This document shows positions 36,019 through 44,517 of a stretch of DNA of 64,000 bases, piece by piece. Both the position numbers and the translations under genes were made by a program. The stretch is from Amycolatopsis regifaucium (GTDB lineage: Bacteria > Actinomycetota > Actinomycetes > Mycobacteriales > Pseudonocardiaceae), in assembly GCF_001613935.1 (NCBI RefSeq), contig NZ_LQCI01000034.1, forward strand, positions 473,031-537,030, read 5' to 3'. The notes under the pieces are model-generated. The model searched no databases. It had not been told where the DNA came from and was given only the letters and a program-made list of their open reading frames with translations. Numbering within the stretch: position 1 is the first letter of the stretch; every line of letters starts with the position of its first letter.

Positions 36019-36770
36019 TGGACTGGATCCGGTTGCACATCGGCGAGCTGTTCCTCCTGTGGTCGGTGCACGGACGCGACGAACTGCCCGCGGTGCTGGA
36101 GGTGCCGCACGTCGGGCGGACGCCGGAGTTCCGGGCCGAACTGATGGCGACGGCTGGCCGGACACTGTCCGAGCGCGGCCTGGGCACGGTCGAGGCGCCT
36201 TCGCCCGAACTGGTGGGGTTGCTGCACACGCTCGCGAACAGCGAGCTGACGCTGGACCTGCGGCTCGACGGCGATCCGTCGTACCGGGCCGTCGGCTGCG
36301 TGTCCGATCGGGGCGCCGTCGCGATCGGCGTCGCCGGCACCGACGTCGAACTGGCGGCTCTGCGGGAACCGCTCGTCGCCGCGACCCTGCTGCAGGCGCT
36401 GCCCCCGTGCGAGCAGGGGCGCGGCCTCTCGGTCAACCTGCGCGTCGACGACTACACGGCGGCGTGCGAGGCGGGCGAGCGCGGTGGGCAGCCGGCGTTC
36501 TCCGACGTCCTGCGCGATGCCGGGCTGCGGGAACCCGAGGTCATCGTGCTGGTGAGGATCGCGACGCAGCGGATCCGCAGCGGGCGGCTCGGCGCGACCA
36601 GGAAGTCGTGGGAGGGCCGCTGGGTGCGCGGCGAAGGCACGCTGACCTGGGTGGACACGCATGACGGGCGCTACGGACTTCGTCGCGACCGCGGTTGGCT
36701 CACGGTGACCCCGCTCGACGCGGCGCGGCTCAAGACGATGGCGTACGAGCTGTTCACCGGGGCTCGCTAA
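36018..36770 (+). CDS. EspG-like ESX secretion-associated chaperone, second copy
   Basis: 250 residues of the EspG family by overall pattern and by position directly after a PPE-like gene (TGATG overlap). It should bind its own cluster's PE/PPE pair. It is clearly diverged from the copy at 17656-18510, which suggests client specificity. Ends 28 bp before the acetoacetyl-CoA synthetase gene on the same strand. Confidence 0.72.
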   Translation: MDWIRLHIGELFLLWSVHGRDELPAVLEVPHVGRTPEFRAELMATAGRTLSERGLGTVEAPSPELVGLLHTLANSELTLDLRLDGDPSYRAVGCVSDRGAVAIGVAGTDVELAALREPLVAATLLQALPPCEQGRGLSVNLRVDDYTAACEAGERGGQPAFSDVLRDAGLREPEVIVLVRIATQRIRSGRLGATRKSWEGRWVRGEGTLTWVDTHDGRYGLRRDRGWLTVTPLDAARLKTMAYELFTGAR

Positions 36771-36798
36771 GTCGGTTAACGGGGGTTAACATCGCGGG

Positions 36799-38775
36799 GT
36801 GACGCACACCGCCGACGCCCCGGAAGTGCTCTGGCGCCCTGAGCCGAGCCGCCTGCCCGACACCAAGATCGACGCGTTCCGCCGCTGGCTGCGCACCGAA
36901 CGCGGAGTTGAAGTCGACGACTACGACGCGTTGTGGGAGTTCTCCGTCCAGCGCGGGCCCGAGTTCTGGGCGGCCGTCGCCGATTTCCTCGGCATGCGCT
37001 GGCACGACCGGCCCGGCGAGGTGCTCACCGGTGAGATGCCGAACGCGCGGTGGTTCGTGGGCGGCACCTTGAACTACGCAGAGCACTCGCTCATGCCCGG
37101 CGTCGCGGGCGCCGCCAAGGCCGACGACGAGATCGCCGTGATCTTCCACCGCGAAGACGGTCTCTCGTCGCAGTTGACCTACGGCGCTCTGCGGTCCGCC
37201 GTCGCCGCCGCGCGGGAAGGCCTGCGAAAGCTGGGAGTGTCCAAAGGGGACAGGGTCGTCGCGCTGGCGCCGAACTGCCCGCAGACACTGATCGCCTTCC
37301 TCGCCACGGCGAGTCTCGGCGCCGTCTGGTCGTCGTGCTCGCCGGACTTCGGTGTCCGGGCGATCACCGACCGGTTCGCGCAGATCGAGCCGAAGGTGCT
37401 GATCGCCGTCAACGGGTACGTCTACAATGGACGGTGGTTCGACAGCAGGTCGACGGTGAACTCGTTGCGGGACGAGATCTCCACCCTCGAAGCGACCGTG
37501 CTCGTCGACTACGCCGGCGGCCGTCTCGACGGCACCCTCGACTGGGACACCCTGCTCGCCGACAACGACGGCGCGGAGCTGGCCTTCGAGCCCGTCGAAT
37601 TCGGCCACCCGCTGTGGGTCCTGTACTCCTCGGGGACCACCGGTCTGCCGAAGGGCATCGTCCACGGTCACGGCGGGATCACCCTCGAACACCTCAAAGC
37701 CCTTGCCCTGCAAAGCGATCTCGGCCCTGGCGAGCGGTTCTTCTGGTTCACCACCACCGGCTGGATGATGTGGAACTTCCTCATCTCCGGGTTGCTGACC
37801 GGCACCACGATCGTGCTGTTCGACGGCAGCCCGGGATATCCGGACCTGAACGTGTTGTGGCAGCTGGCCGAGCAGCACCGCGTGACCTACTTCGGCACCT
37901 CGGCGCCGTTCATCCAGAGCTGCCTGAAGGCCGGGATCAAACCGGCGGAGCGTTACGACCTCACCGCCTTGCGCGCCTTGGGATCCACCGGTGCGCCGTT
38001 GAGCGTCGAAGGCTTCCGGTGGATCGTCGACGAAGTCGGCGAACGCGTCCAGATCTGCTCGGTGTCCGGCGGCACGGACCTGTGCGCGGCGTTCGTCGCG
38101 GCGGCCCCGGACGTCCCGGTCTGGCTCGGTGAACTCTCCGTCCGCGCGCTCGGCGCCGCCGTCGCCGCGTTCGACGAGGAGGGGAAACCGGTGGTGGAGA
38201 CGGTCGGTGAACTGGTGATCACCGAGCCGATGCCGTCGATGCCGGTGTTCTTCTGGAACGACCCGGACGGTTCGCGGCTGCGCGAGGCGTACTTCGAGAT
38301 GTACCCGGGGATCTGGCGGCACGGCGACTGGATCCGGATCACCGGACGCGGCTCCGCGGTCATCTACGGGCGCAGCGACTCGACACTCAACCGCGGCGGC
38401 GTCCGGATGGGCACGGCCGAGTTCTACCGGGTCGTCGAGTCCTTCGACCAGGTCGCCGACTCGCTGGTGATCGACACCTCGGCGGCAGGGAACGAGGACG
38501 GTCAGCTGCTGTGCTTTCTCGTCCTGGCGGAGGGCGTCTCGCTCGACGAGGTCGAGCCCGCGCTGCGCAAGGAGCTGCGAGGGGCCCTCTCGCCGCGGCA
38601 TGTGCCCGACCGGTTCGTGCAGGTGAGTGAGGTACCGCGCACCCTCAACGGCAAGAAATGCGAGGTTCCGGTCAAGAAGATCCTTTCGGGGGTCTCACCT
38701 GACCGCGCCGTCAGCAGGGATGCGCTGCTGAACCCCGACGCCCTTGTACCGTTCGTGGAGCTGGCAAGGAGTTAA
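36799..38775 (+). CDS. Acetoacetyl-CoA synthetase
   Basis: 658 residues, the usual length for acetoacetate-CoA ligases. The ANL motif YSSGTTGLPKGIVHGHGG, WMMWNFLISGLLTG, the GRSDSTLNRGGVRMG hinge and the C-terminal TLNGKKCEVPVKKIL lysine region are all present. It converts acetoacetate, CoA and ATP to acetoacetyl-CoA, feeding ketone-body or PHB-type metabolism. GTG start. Confidence 0.93.
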   Translation: MTHTADAPEVLWRPEPSRLPDTKIDAFRRWLRTERGVEVDDYDALWEFSVQRGPEFWAAVADFLGMRWHDRPGEVLTGEMPNARWFVGGTLNYAEHSLMPGVAGAAKADDEIAVIFHREDGLSSQLTYGALRSAVAAAREGLRKLGVSKGDRVVALAPNCPQTLIAFLATASLGAVWSSCSPDFGVRAITDRFAQIEPKVLIAVNGYVYNGRWFDSRSTVNSLRDEISTLEATVLVDYAGGRLDGTLDWDTLLADNDGAELAFEPVEFGHPLWVLYSSGTTGLPKGIVHGHGGITLEHLKALALQSDLGPGERFFWFTTTGWMMWNFLISGLLTGTTIVLFDGSPGYPDLNVLWQLAEQHRVTYFGTSAPFIQSCLKAGIKPAERYDLTALRALGSTGAPLSVEGFRWIVDEVGERVQICSVSGGTDLCAAFVAAAPDVPVWLGELSVRALGAAVAAFDEEGKPVVETVGELVITEPMPSMPVFFWNDPDGSRLREAYFEMYPGIWRHGDWIRITGRGSAVIYGRSDSTLNRGGVRMGTAEFYRVVESFDQVADSLVIDTSAAGNEDGQLLCFLVLAEGVSLDEVEPALRKELRGALSPRHVPDRFVQVSEVPRTLNGKKCEVPVKKILSGVSPDRAVSRDALLNPDALVPFVELARS

Positions 38776-38787
38776 CGGGGGCGGAAC

Positions 38788-40461
38788 TTGGCGGGCGCGT
38801 GGCGGGTGGCGGGGGCCACCTCGGTGCTGGTGATCACCTGGGTGACCCGGCTGGCAGGACTGCTGGCCCTGGTCTCGGTGCTGGTCCCGGCCGGGCGGCG
38901 CACCCTGCGCGGGCACGTCGCCGAATGGCTGGAACTGCCGCACGAGGCCACGGTCGGCGCGGCGACGGTCGTGCTGGTGACCGGCGTGCTGCTGATGTTG
39001 CTCGCGACCGGCCTCAAACGGCGGAAGCGACGGGCCTGGCAACTGGCGGTCGCCGCCGCCGTACTCCTGACGGTGTCGCACCTCGGACTGCGGCACGTCC
39101 TCGGCGCCGGGCTCGTTTCGCTCGCGCTGCTGATCGCCCTGATCGCGACCCGGCGCTACTTCATCGCGCTCCCCGATCCGGTGACCGGCCGGTGGCGCGC
39201 GATCCGGGTCTTCCTGCAACTGGTGCTGGCCGGAATCGCGATCAACTTCGCGCTCCTGTCGTTCGCCCGCGCGCTGGATCCCCTCGGCGTCGGCGACCGT
39301 CTGCTGCAATCGGTGCTGGCCCTGGTCGGCGTAAGCGGCCCGGCGGTCTTCCACACGCTGTGGCTGGAGGACCTGTCGGCGGCCGTCGGCGTGCTGTTCG
39401 GCATCAGCGCTGTGTTACTGGCGGCGTACTTCCTGCTGCGGTCGGCCGAACCCGCGCCTGAACTGACCGATGACGAGGTCGAGCGGCTCAGGGCGTTGCT
39501 GGACGAGCGAGACTCGCTGGGGTACTTCGCCCTGCGCCGGGACAAGTTCGTCGTCTTCTCGAAGTCGGGGAAGGCCGCGGTCACCTACCGGGTGATCGCC
39601 GGTGTCGCGCTGTGCTCGGCGGACCCCCTCGGTGACCCGGAAGCGTGGCCCGGCGCCATCGAGGAGTACCTGGACGTCTGCCGACGGTACGCGTGGACCC
39701 CGGCGACCATGGGCTGCTCGGAACTGGGCGCCACCGTCTGGGCGCGCTTCGGGCTGGAGGTACTGGAGATCGGCGACGAAGCCGTCGTCGACACGGACAC
39801 CTTCACCCTCGACGGCCGCGTCATGCGCGGCGTCCGCCAAGCCGTCTCACGCACGAAACGAGCGGGCTACACCGTCCAGATCCGCAAGGCCGAAGACGTG
39901 CCCGAAGGTGAACTCGACGAACTCCGCACCCTCGCCGCCACCTGGCGCGGCACCGACAACGAACGTGGCTTCTCCATGGCCCTCGGCCGGATGGGTGATC
40001 CAGGCTCGGTCCTGGTCACCGCTGAGCACGACGGCGCCGTACGAGGCGTCCTCCAGTTCGTCCCCTGGGGCGAGAAGGGCCTGTCCCTCGACGTCATGCG
40101 CCGCGACCGGACCGCCGACAACGGCGTCAACGAGCTGATGATCTCCGAACTGCTCCTGACGACCCCCGCACAGCACGTGTCCCTGAACTTCGCCGCCTTC
40201 CGCGCCGTTCTGGAACAGGGCCAACGCATCGGCGCCGGCCCGGTCGCGCGCCTGTCCGCGAAGACACTGCGATTCTTCTCACGCTGGATCCAGATCGAGA
40301 CCCTCTACCGCTTCAACGCCAAGTTCCAGCCCCGCTGGGTCCCGCGCTACCTGGCCTACCCCGCGGCCCGCGACCTCCCCCGCGTCGGCGTCGCCGTCTT
40401 CGAAGCCGAAGGCCTCGGCGGCCGTCCATCACGCCTGCTCAGAGCGTTGCGGCGCACCTAA
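38788..40461 (+). CDS. Integral membrane protein with DUF2156 (phosphatidylglycerol lysyltransferase-like) domain
   Basis: 557 residues. About six N-terminal membrane helices (1-225) are followed by a DUF2156 domain of two GNAT-like halves (GYFALRRDKFVVFSKSGKAAVTYRV, GFSMALGRMGDPGSVL, NFAAFRAVLEQG). The same soluble part occurs in MprF and LysX, which add lysine to phosphatidylglycerol. No lysyl-tRNA synthetase domain is fused. TTG start with GGGGCGG upstream, 12 bp after the acetoacetyl-CoA synthetase stop. Confidence 0.82.
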   Translation: MAGAWRVAGATSVLVITWVTRLAGLLALVSVLVPAGRRTLRGHVAEWLELPHEATVGAATVVLVTGVLLMLLATGLKRRKRRAWQLAVAAAVLLTVSHLGLRHVLGAGLVSLALLIALIATRRYFIALPDPVTGRWRAIRVFLQLVLAGIAINFALLSFARALDPLGVGDRLLQSVLALVGVSGPAVFHTLWLEDLSAAVGVLFGISAVLLAAYFLLRSAEPAPELTDDEVERLRALLDERDSLGYFALRRDKFVVFSKSGKAAVTYRVIAGVALCSADPLGDPEAWPGAIEEYLDVCRRYAWTPATMGCSELGATVWARFGLEVLEIGDEAVVDTDTFTLDGRVMRGVRQAVSRTKRAGYTVQIRKAEDVPEGELDELRTLAATWRGTDNERGFSMALGRMGDPGSVLVTAEHDGAVRGVLQFVPWGEKGLSLDVMRRDRTADNGVNELMISELLLTTPAQHVSLNFAAFRAVLEQGQRIGAGPVARLSAKTLRFFSRWIQIETLYRFNAKFQPRWVPRYLAYPAARDLPRVGVAVFEAEGLGGRPSRLLRALRRT

Positions 40462-40526
40462 GGGGGGTCCCTTTCGCGGGGGTTCTCCGGGTGTGTAACC
40501 TATCTGGGCAGTGGTCGTTCGACCTG

Positions 40527-40616
40527 GGAGGCTTCGCCTAGTCTGGTCTATGGCGCCGCACTGCTAATGCGGTTGGGGGTAACCCCCCCTCCCGGGTTCA
40601 AATCCCGGAGCCTCCG
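40527..40616 (+). tRNA. tRNA-Ser(GCT)
   Basis: Acceptor GGAGGCT/AGCCTCC, anticodon arm CCGCA-CTGCTAA-TGCGG (anticodon GCT), a long variable arm, T arm CCGGG-TTCAAAT-CCCGG and discriminator G. CCA is not encoded. Confidence 0.97.
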
Positions 40617-40658
40617 CTGGCCCCTGTTCCGGCAGGTGCTAGATTGAAAACTGAACAA

Positions 40659-40732
40659 GCGCCCGTAGCTCAGCTGGATAGAGCATCTGACTACGGATCA
40701 GAAGGTCAGGGGTTCGAATCCCTTCGGGCGCA
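40659..40732 (+). tRNA. tRNA-Arg(ACG)
   Basis: Acceptor GCGCCCG/CGGGCGC, anticodon arm TCTGA-CTACGGA-TCAGA (anticodon ACG), T loop TTCGAAT, discriminator A. Its 3' end faces the accessory island, a usual integration position. Confidence 0.97.
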
Positions 40733-40752
40733 CGTCTGGTTGAGACAGCACT

Positions 40753-40787
40753 AAGGCCCTCCCGTTCGCGGGAGGGCCTTTTTGTTT
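40753..40787 (+). terminator. Rho-independent terminator after the tRNA pair
   Basis: A perfect 12-bp stem with a TTCG tetraloop is followed by TTTGTTT. Confidence 0.92.
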
Positions 40788-40801
40788 GTCCGTTGGATCT
40801 T

Positions 40802-40892
40802 AGCGACCCAGCCGGGAGTCGAACCTGTGCGACGCCCCCACGTCGTCCATCGGGTTCAAGACAGCTGCCTTATCCGGCTCGGCCAGTCCTCC
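40802..40892 (-). pseudogene. tRNA-Ser-like remnant
   Basis: On the minus strand a GGAGGAC-TG-GCC-GAG 5' half with an intact D stem, a TCTTGAAC loop (TGA-like), a variable-arm hairpin (CGACG/CGTCG) and a TTCGACT T loop can be seen. The acceptor strands do not pair, and the anticodon and T stems are broken. It is a decayed or chimeric tRNA. Confidence 0.5.
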
Positions 40893-40908
40893 TTTGCCGT
40901 AGCGGTAG

Positions 40909-40982
40909 TCGGATGCCCGCGAGTCGAACGCGGTGACTCCTAATCCCAAATCAGGCGGGGTGGCCGATGCCCCTCGCATCCG
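40909..40982 (-). tRNA. tRNA-Pro(TGG), atypical
   Basis: Acceptor CGGATGC/GCATCCG (7 bp), D stem GGGG/CCCC, anticodon arm CCTGA-TTTGGGA-TTAGG (anticodon TGG), T arm CCGCG-TTCGACT-CGCGG, discriminator A. Position 8 is G instead of the near-universal T. It looks like a tRNA carried by a mobile element rather than the housekeeping copy, and whether it functions is unknown. Confidence 0.7.
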
Positions 40983-41042
40983 TCGACCGGCGTATCACCC
41001 TCAGTCCACCCACGGACACCCGGACGATCAAAGGATTCCGTT

Positions 41043-41279
41043 GCCCGCGAACGGGCGGCGATCCCGGCCGAACTACGCGATCGTGTCTATGAAGTCCTCG
41101 AAAGCGCCACAGACATCGATGACGACTTCTGCCTCGTGCTCAACTGCATCGTGTCCGGGCAGACCATCGACGCGACCGGCCATGACAACGAAACACGTCG
41201 TTGGCCGCGGCCGGCAACTCTGGCGTGGAGGATTATGCCGCGCGAGCGCGAGCGGCTTTCCAGGGTCGGTCGAGCTTAG
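41043..41279 (+). pseudogene. Protein-coding relic without a start codon
   Basis: An open frame ending in TAG at 41279 reads RERAAIPAELRDRVYEVLES and then an acidic stretch. It is protein-like with strong GC3 bias but has no ATG/GTG/TTG near its beginning. No family was recognised. Probably the 3' part of a gene cut by the island rearrangement. Confidence 0.35.
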
Positions 41280-41292
41280 GTTGCAGTCCTAA

Positions 41293-41484
41293 TTCGAGGG
41301 TTCACCGTGTGATGATCCGACAGATGGGCTCCAAAAGGGGCGCCTCATTGCAACGCGTGGTTACCGGGTTATGGGAGCGCCCGCTGAGCAGCTTACTCAG
41401 CAATTCGATGCTATACGCGCTTGGTGGGATCGAAACGGATTCAGGGTGACAATAAATCGGCACTGGGCGCAGATCGCACAGTAG
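41293..41484 (+). pseudogene. Protein-coding relic at the left island boundary
   Basis: The frame 41293-41484 reads DDPTDGLQKGRLIATRGYR followed by a segment ending in AWWDRNGFRVT and a TAG stop. It looks like the C-terminal part of an actinobacterial secreted or lipoprotein-type protein. The only in-frame ATG is internal (41371). The base composition drops here toward the island. Confidence 0.35.
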
Positions 41485-41605
41485 CAGCAGGGAACCAGGC
41501 AGACGGATTAACAATGCCGTTGCGATTAAGTAATGTAGGTCAGCTGCATCTAAATGTTTCTTCTGCCTGTGTATAGTCCAATGGAACTTCGGAACTGAAA
41601 ATCAG

Positions 41606-41620
41606 CCCGATCTTATCGGG
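41606..41620 (-). terminator. Weak terminator-like hairpin downstream of the SBD-like gene
   Basis: CCCGAT-CTT-ATCGGG, followed on the minus strand by GCTGATTTT. Short stem and imperfect T-run. Confidence 0.35.
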
Positions 41621-41776
41621 TAAGAATGTCTGCTAATGCCCGATACTTCATAATAGTGGTGTAATTCCCGGTAGGTGCTCTTATCCGGTGGGCTTGCGTC
41701 GACGACTCGGGGGATGCATACGCGCTTAGACGATTCGGGAAGTTCTGTCGAGCAAAGGTCGCGGAGCATGATCGGT

Positions 41777-42880
41777 CTACCTGGCATTCCATCGCGCGTG
41801 CCTCCCGTTCTCAATCAGTGTGCTCCACACTGATCCCGTACCGTCCGGGGCATCGAAGCTGCCGACGACCTGCAGGTTTTCTGGCTCGTCGGCTACCACC
41901 CAGAACGGAAAATGTGGTTCGTATACAGATTTGGCAACTGCTTTGAACCAAATCAAGGGTCGCTTCTCTTGCCAAGCGCGGCGAAGTGCAACGTTCGCAA
42001 AAAGGCCAGGTTCAGTTCCTCGGTACTTATATCGGACTAGGCCGTCTTCGCTTACTTCATCCTCGTAGGGACGCCTCTTGTGCGGTGGGGTATAAGTAGT
42101 CCTGATCGAAAGTGCCACGTCAAGCTGACGGGGCTTCCAGATTCCCTGCTGATCAAGAAGGGAAAAATTTTGCCCGTTGAAGGCGAAGCCTTTGATCTTT
42201 CGGGAGGGAAGATTGCGCCCCTCCTTCCTCATTAAGTCGGTGAGCCAGCTGAACGCATGCCAACGAAGCTGGGTATCGAAGTCAAAATCCTCAAGATCGG
42301 CCGGAAGGCTGAGCGCCTGGGGAAGCTCATCCGTATCGAAAGCAAGCTGAATTTTCTCTGTAACAGCCGGTGTGGTACGGGCAAGAGCAGCTGTAGCAGG
42401 AGACGCTCCGAAGTGATCGAGGTGCACCGCAGAGCGCAGCTCTGCTACGACTCCCGATGCAAAGTAGTTGTCAAACAGAACGTTAGCCGCTTTGAAGATG
42501 ACCCATGGCTCGTCAAGAAGGGCAACGACCTCAGGTCGAAGGGCGCCGCGCGCACCGTGATTTCTTAGCCATGATCCTGATCGTGACGGACTGTTGCTGA
42601 GTTGCGAGTAACCATCGGCTGTCACAGTCCAAAGGGAACGCTCTAGGTGCACGAAGGGCATTGCGGCCCGGTCCGCTCGATGCGAGTTGCCTCCACCGAA
42701 TCGCCCAATCAGTCGCCCTACGGGGTCCTCAGCGACGTCATACGCGACTGCCGAGGAACGTTCGTTGAGGTATCGGCCCAAGAGCCAGAGAAGTAGGAGT
42801 GGCTTGTACGGCTTCTGTTCGCCATCTGCTTTGGCGACACGAAGCTGTCGAAGCTGCTCGTACAGGCCATCCTCGTCCAA
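41777..42880 (-). CDS. SBD-type (phosphorothioate-recognition-like) protein lacking the HNH nuclease
   Basis: 367 residues from a TTG preceded by GGAGGGG; a longer frame reaches 42952. Residues about 5-155 (KPYKPLLLLWLLGRY, MPFVHLERSLWTV, LFDNYF) resemble the sulfur-binding domain of phosphorothioated-DNA restriction enzymes such as ScoMcrA and SprMcrA. Residues about 200-345 (QQGIWKPRQLDVALSIRT, EDGLVRYKYRGTEP) resemble the module that normally precedes an HNH domain. The frame ends about 25 residues later with no HNH motif in any downstream frame. It may be a target-recognition or regulatory partner of the divergent McrBC-like pair, or a truncated nuclease. Confidence 0.65.
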   Translation of the reverse strand: MDEDGLYEQLRQLRVAKADGEQKPYKPLLLLWLLGRYLNERSSAVAYDVAEDPVGRLIGRFGGGNSHRADRAAMPFVHLERSLWTVTADGYSQLSNSPSRSGSWLRNHGARGALRPEVVALLDEPWVIFKAANVLFDNYFASGVVAELRSAVHLDHFGASPATAALARTTPAVTEKIQLAFDTDELPQALSLPADLEDFDFDTQLRWHAFSWLTDLMRKEGRNLPSRKIKGFAFNGQNFSLLDQQGIWKPRQLDVALSIRTTYTPPHKRRPYEDEVSEDGLVRYKYRGTEPGLFANVALRRAWQEKRPLIWFKAVAKSVYEPHFPFWVVADEPENLQVVGSFDAPDGTGSVWSTLIENGRHARWNAR

Positions 42881-43047
42881 AATTCCACCCCTCCGTGTGA
42901 CGTGCACACTGAGTGTAGCTGTGCGAGGCCTGCGTACGCCCGCTTCGTGCACTCGCGCATGTCAAGGCCTCAGAGACTGAACTTCGCCGAGCGAAGGCGC
43001 GTGGCGGTGAGGCTGGACGTTCGAGCCGGTCGGTACCGTCAGTTCTT
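42881..43047. promoter_or_regulatory. Divergent promoter region of the defence island
   Basis: 167 bp between the divergent SBD-like and McrB-like genes must hold both promoters. The SBD-like gene has a strong ribosome site. The McrB-like ATG has none, so its mRNA may be leaderless. Confidence 0.45.
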
Positions 43048-44517
43048 ATGACTGAACCGTCAAAGCTGAAGCCCGCCGAGCTGCTCGAATACGGCATGGC
43101 GGGTGTTGATCTTGATTCACCTAGCGGTACGAAATTTTTTCGACTCGAGTATTTGATGGCATCTGCGGCGGGGATCAATTCAACTAAGGTTGCAGCTATC
43201 CAGGTCGGCAGTGCGGCAGAATTGGCCGCTCAGCTGGAGCATTCCAATAGAATGGCCAATACAGAATTGGGGATTGTAGTAGCTGATTCGGTTGATGATG
43301 ACCTGATGGTGGAGGCGTTGCGTCAGTACCTGGAGTCAGGAGTTTCGCAAACCATCTTGGTGCTAGGGAAGCGTGGGAGCACGTGGAGCCTGCAATGGAT
43401 CGGCTACCAGGGCGACCGTAATTCTACAATCGCAAAAGAACTTGCGCAGCGCTTTGGGGTGGCGGCGAATAAAGTGAAAGCTTCGGCAACTTTTCGACGG
43501 AGGGCGCCTGAACATCCACTCGTCGTTGATACTCGGGTGAGTCGTATGCTGCGCCTTTCGGTAAAATCTCGCCAGGCCGTCATGCTTGTAGGTCCGCCTG
43601 GGACAGGCAAGACTCAGATGGTTGCTGAGATTACTGAAGAGATTGCTCGGGACCCGCGATCGTACGGCATGACGACAGTTCATGATCCGTTGTTCGTGAC
43701 ACCGGACGAGTCTTGGACTACTCGTGAGCTAGTTGGCGGAGATACTGTTGACGACAAGGGGAAAATCTGCTTCAGTCCGGGACATGTCCTCGAGGCTATT
43801 GCACAAGACCGTTGGTTAGTTCTCGATGAGGCAAATCGTGCAGATCTGGATCGCATTTTTGGTGGGTTGCTCACCTGGCTGTCCGGTCAGGCGGTAATTG
43901 TTGGGCGCGTGAGCGCGGATCCGCGGTCGAGCCCAATTGTGCTTGACTGGAACGAGAAACCTTACAGTGAGGTTGTAGGTCGCGACCGATTGCGCGGGAA
44001 ATATGTATCACCTGAGCCAATTATCTACAAAGCTGGTACAGATTGGCGCATACTGGGCACTTACAATGCAGTCGACGCTCAGCGCGTTTTTCGGTTCGGT
44101 GAAGCGCTAGGTCGGCGATTTGGCCACGTGCCGGTCGGCGCCCCAGACGACATTTCTTTCTCTGTTGCACTGCGGTCCCGGATCGCCAAGACTAAATGGG
44201 CGCTAAGTAAGAAGGATGCAGATCGAATACATGAAATTCTTGGAGTAATATATTCCGCTCACTTTAATTACTTAGATCCTATGGGGCCAGCTGCACTATT
44301 GTCTATTCCGGATTATGTATCAGCTGGCCTGCAGGAGACTTCCGATTCTGAAATACCTCGGTTGATAGCAGAAGCTTACTTGGCGGGAATGGGCTCCTGG
44401 CTCGCGCTTTATGATCGCGACGAGAGAATGGAAGACGTTGCAGAAGTGGTCGGTTCGGACGACGTCCTCGGGGGTGAATGGGAGTGGCTTCGAGGTCAGC
44501 TAAAGACTCTTCGGTAG
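43048..44517 (+). CDS. McrB-like AAA+ ATPase/GTPase of a restriction system
   Basis: 489 residues. The N-terminal 160 residues are an unrecognised domain in the place of the McrB DNA-binding domain. The AAA+ core has Walker A GPPGTGKT (182-189), Walker B WLVLDEANRAD (256-266), a sensor GTYNAVD (337-343) where McrB has TMNTxDR-like sequence, and EALGRRF (352-358) as the arginine-finger region. Such motors translocate DNA and drive a McrC-type nuclease. The stop lies inside the next gene (40-bp overlap). AT-rich codons mark it as acquired. Confidence 0.8.
   Translation: MTEPSKLKPAELLEYGMAGVDLDSPSGTKFFRLEYLMASAAGINSTKVAAIQVGSAAELAAQLEHSNRMANTELGIVVADSVDDDLMVEALRQYLESGVSQTILVLGKRGSTWSLQWIGYQGDRNSTIAKELAQRFGVAANKVKASATFRRRAPEHPLVVDTRVSRMLRLSVKSRQAVMLVGPPGTGKTQMVAEITEEIARDPRSYGMTTVHDPLFVTPDESWTTRELVGGDTVDDKGKICFSPGHVLEAIAQDRWLVLDEANRADLDRIFGGLLTWLSGQAVIVGRVSADPRSSPIVLDWNEKPYSEVVGRDRLRGKYVSPEPIIYKAGTDWRILGTYNAVDAQRVFRFGEALGRRFGHVPVGAPDDISFSVALRSRIAKTKWALSKKDADRIHEILGVIYSAHFNYLDPMGPAALLSIPDYVSAGLQETSDSEIPRLIAEAYLAGMGSWLALYDRDERMEDVAEVVGSDDVLGGEWEWLRGQLKTLR

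Noticed and set aside
40933..41292. ATG-initiated frame across the atypical tRNA-Pro
   Set aside because: It runs through a tRNA gene, is Ser/Pro/Arg-rich and lacks a ribosome site. Another frame is more protein-like but start-less.
41602..41814. Short minus-strand frame that might restore an HNH domain to the SBD-like protein
   Set aside because: No HNH-type His/Asn/Cys pattern is visible, so a simple frameshift does not explain the missing nuclease.
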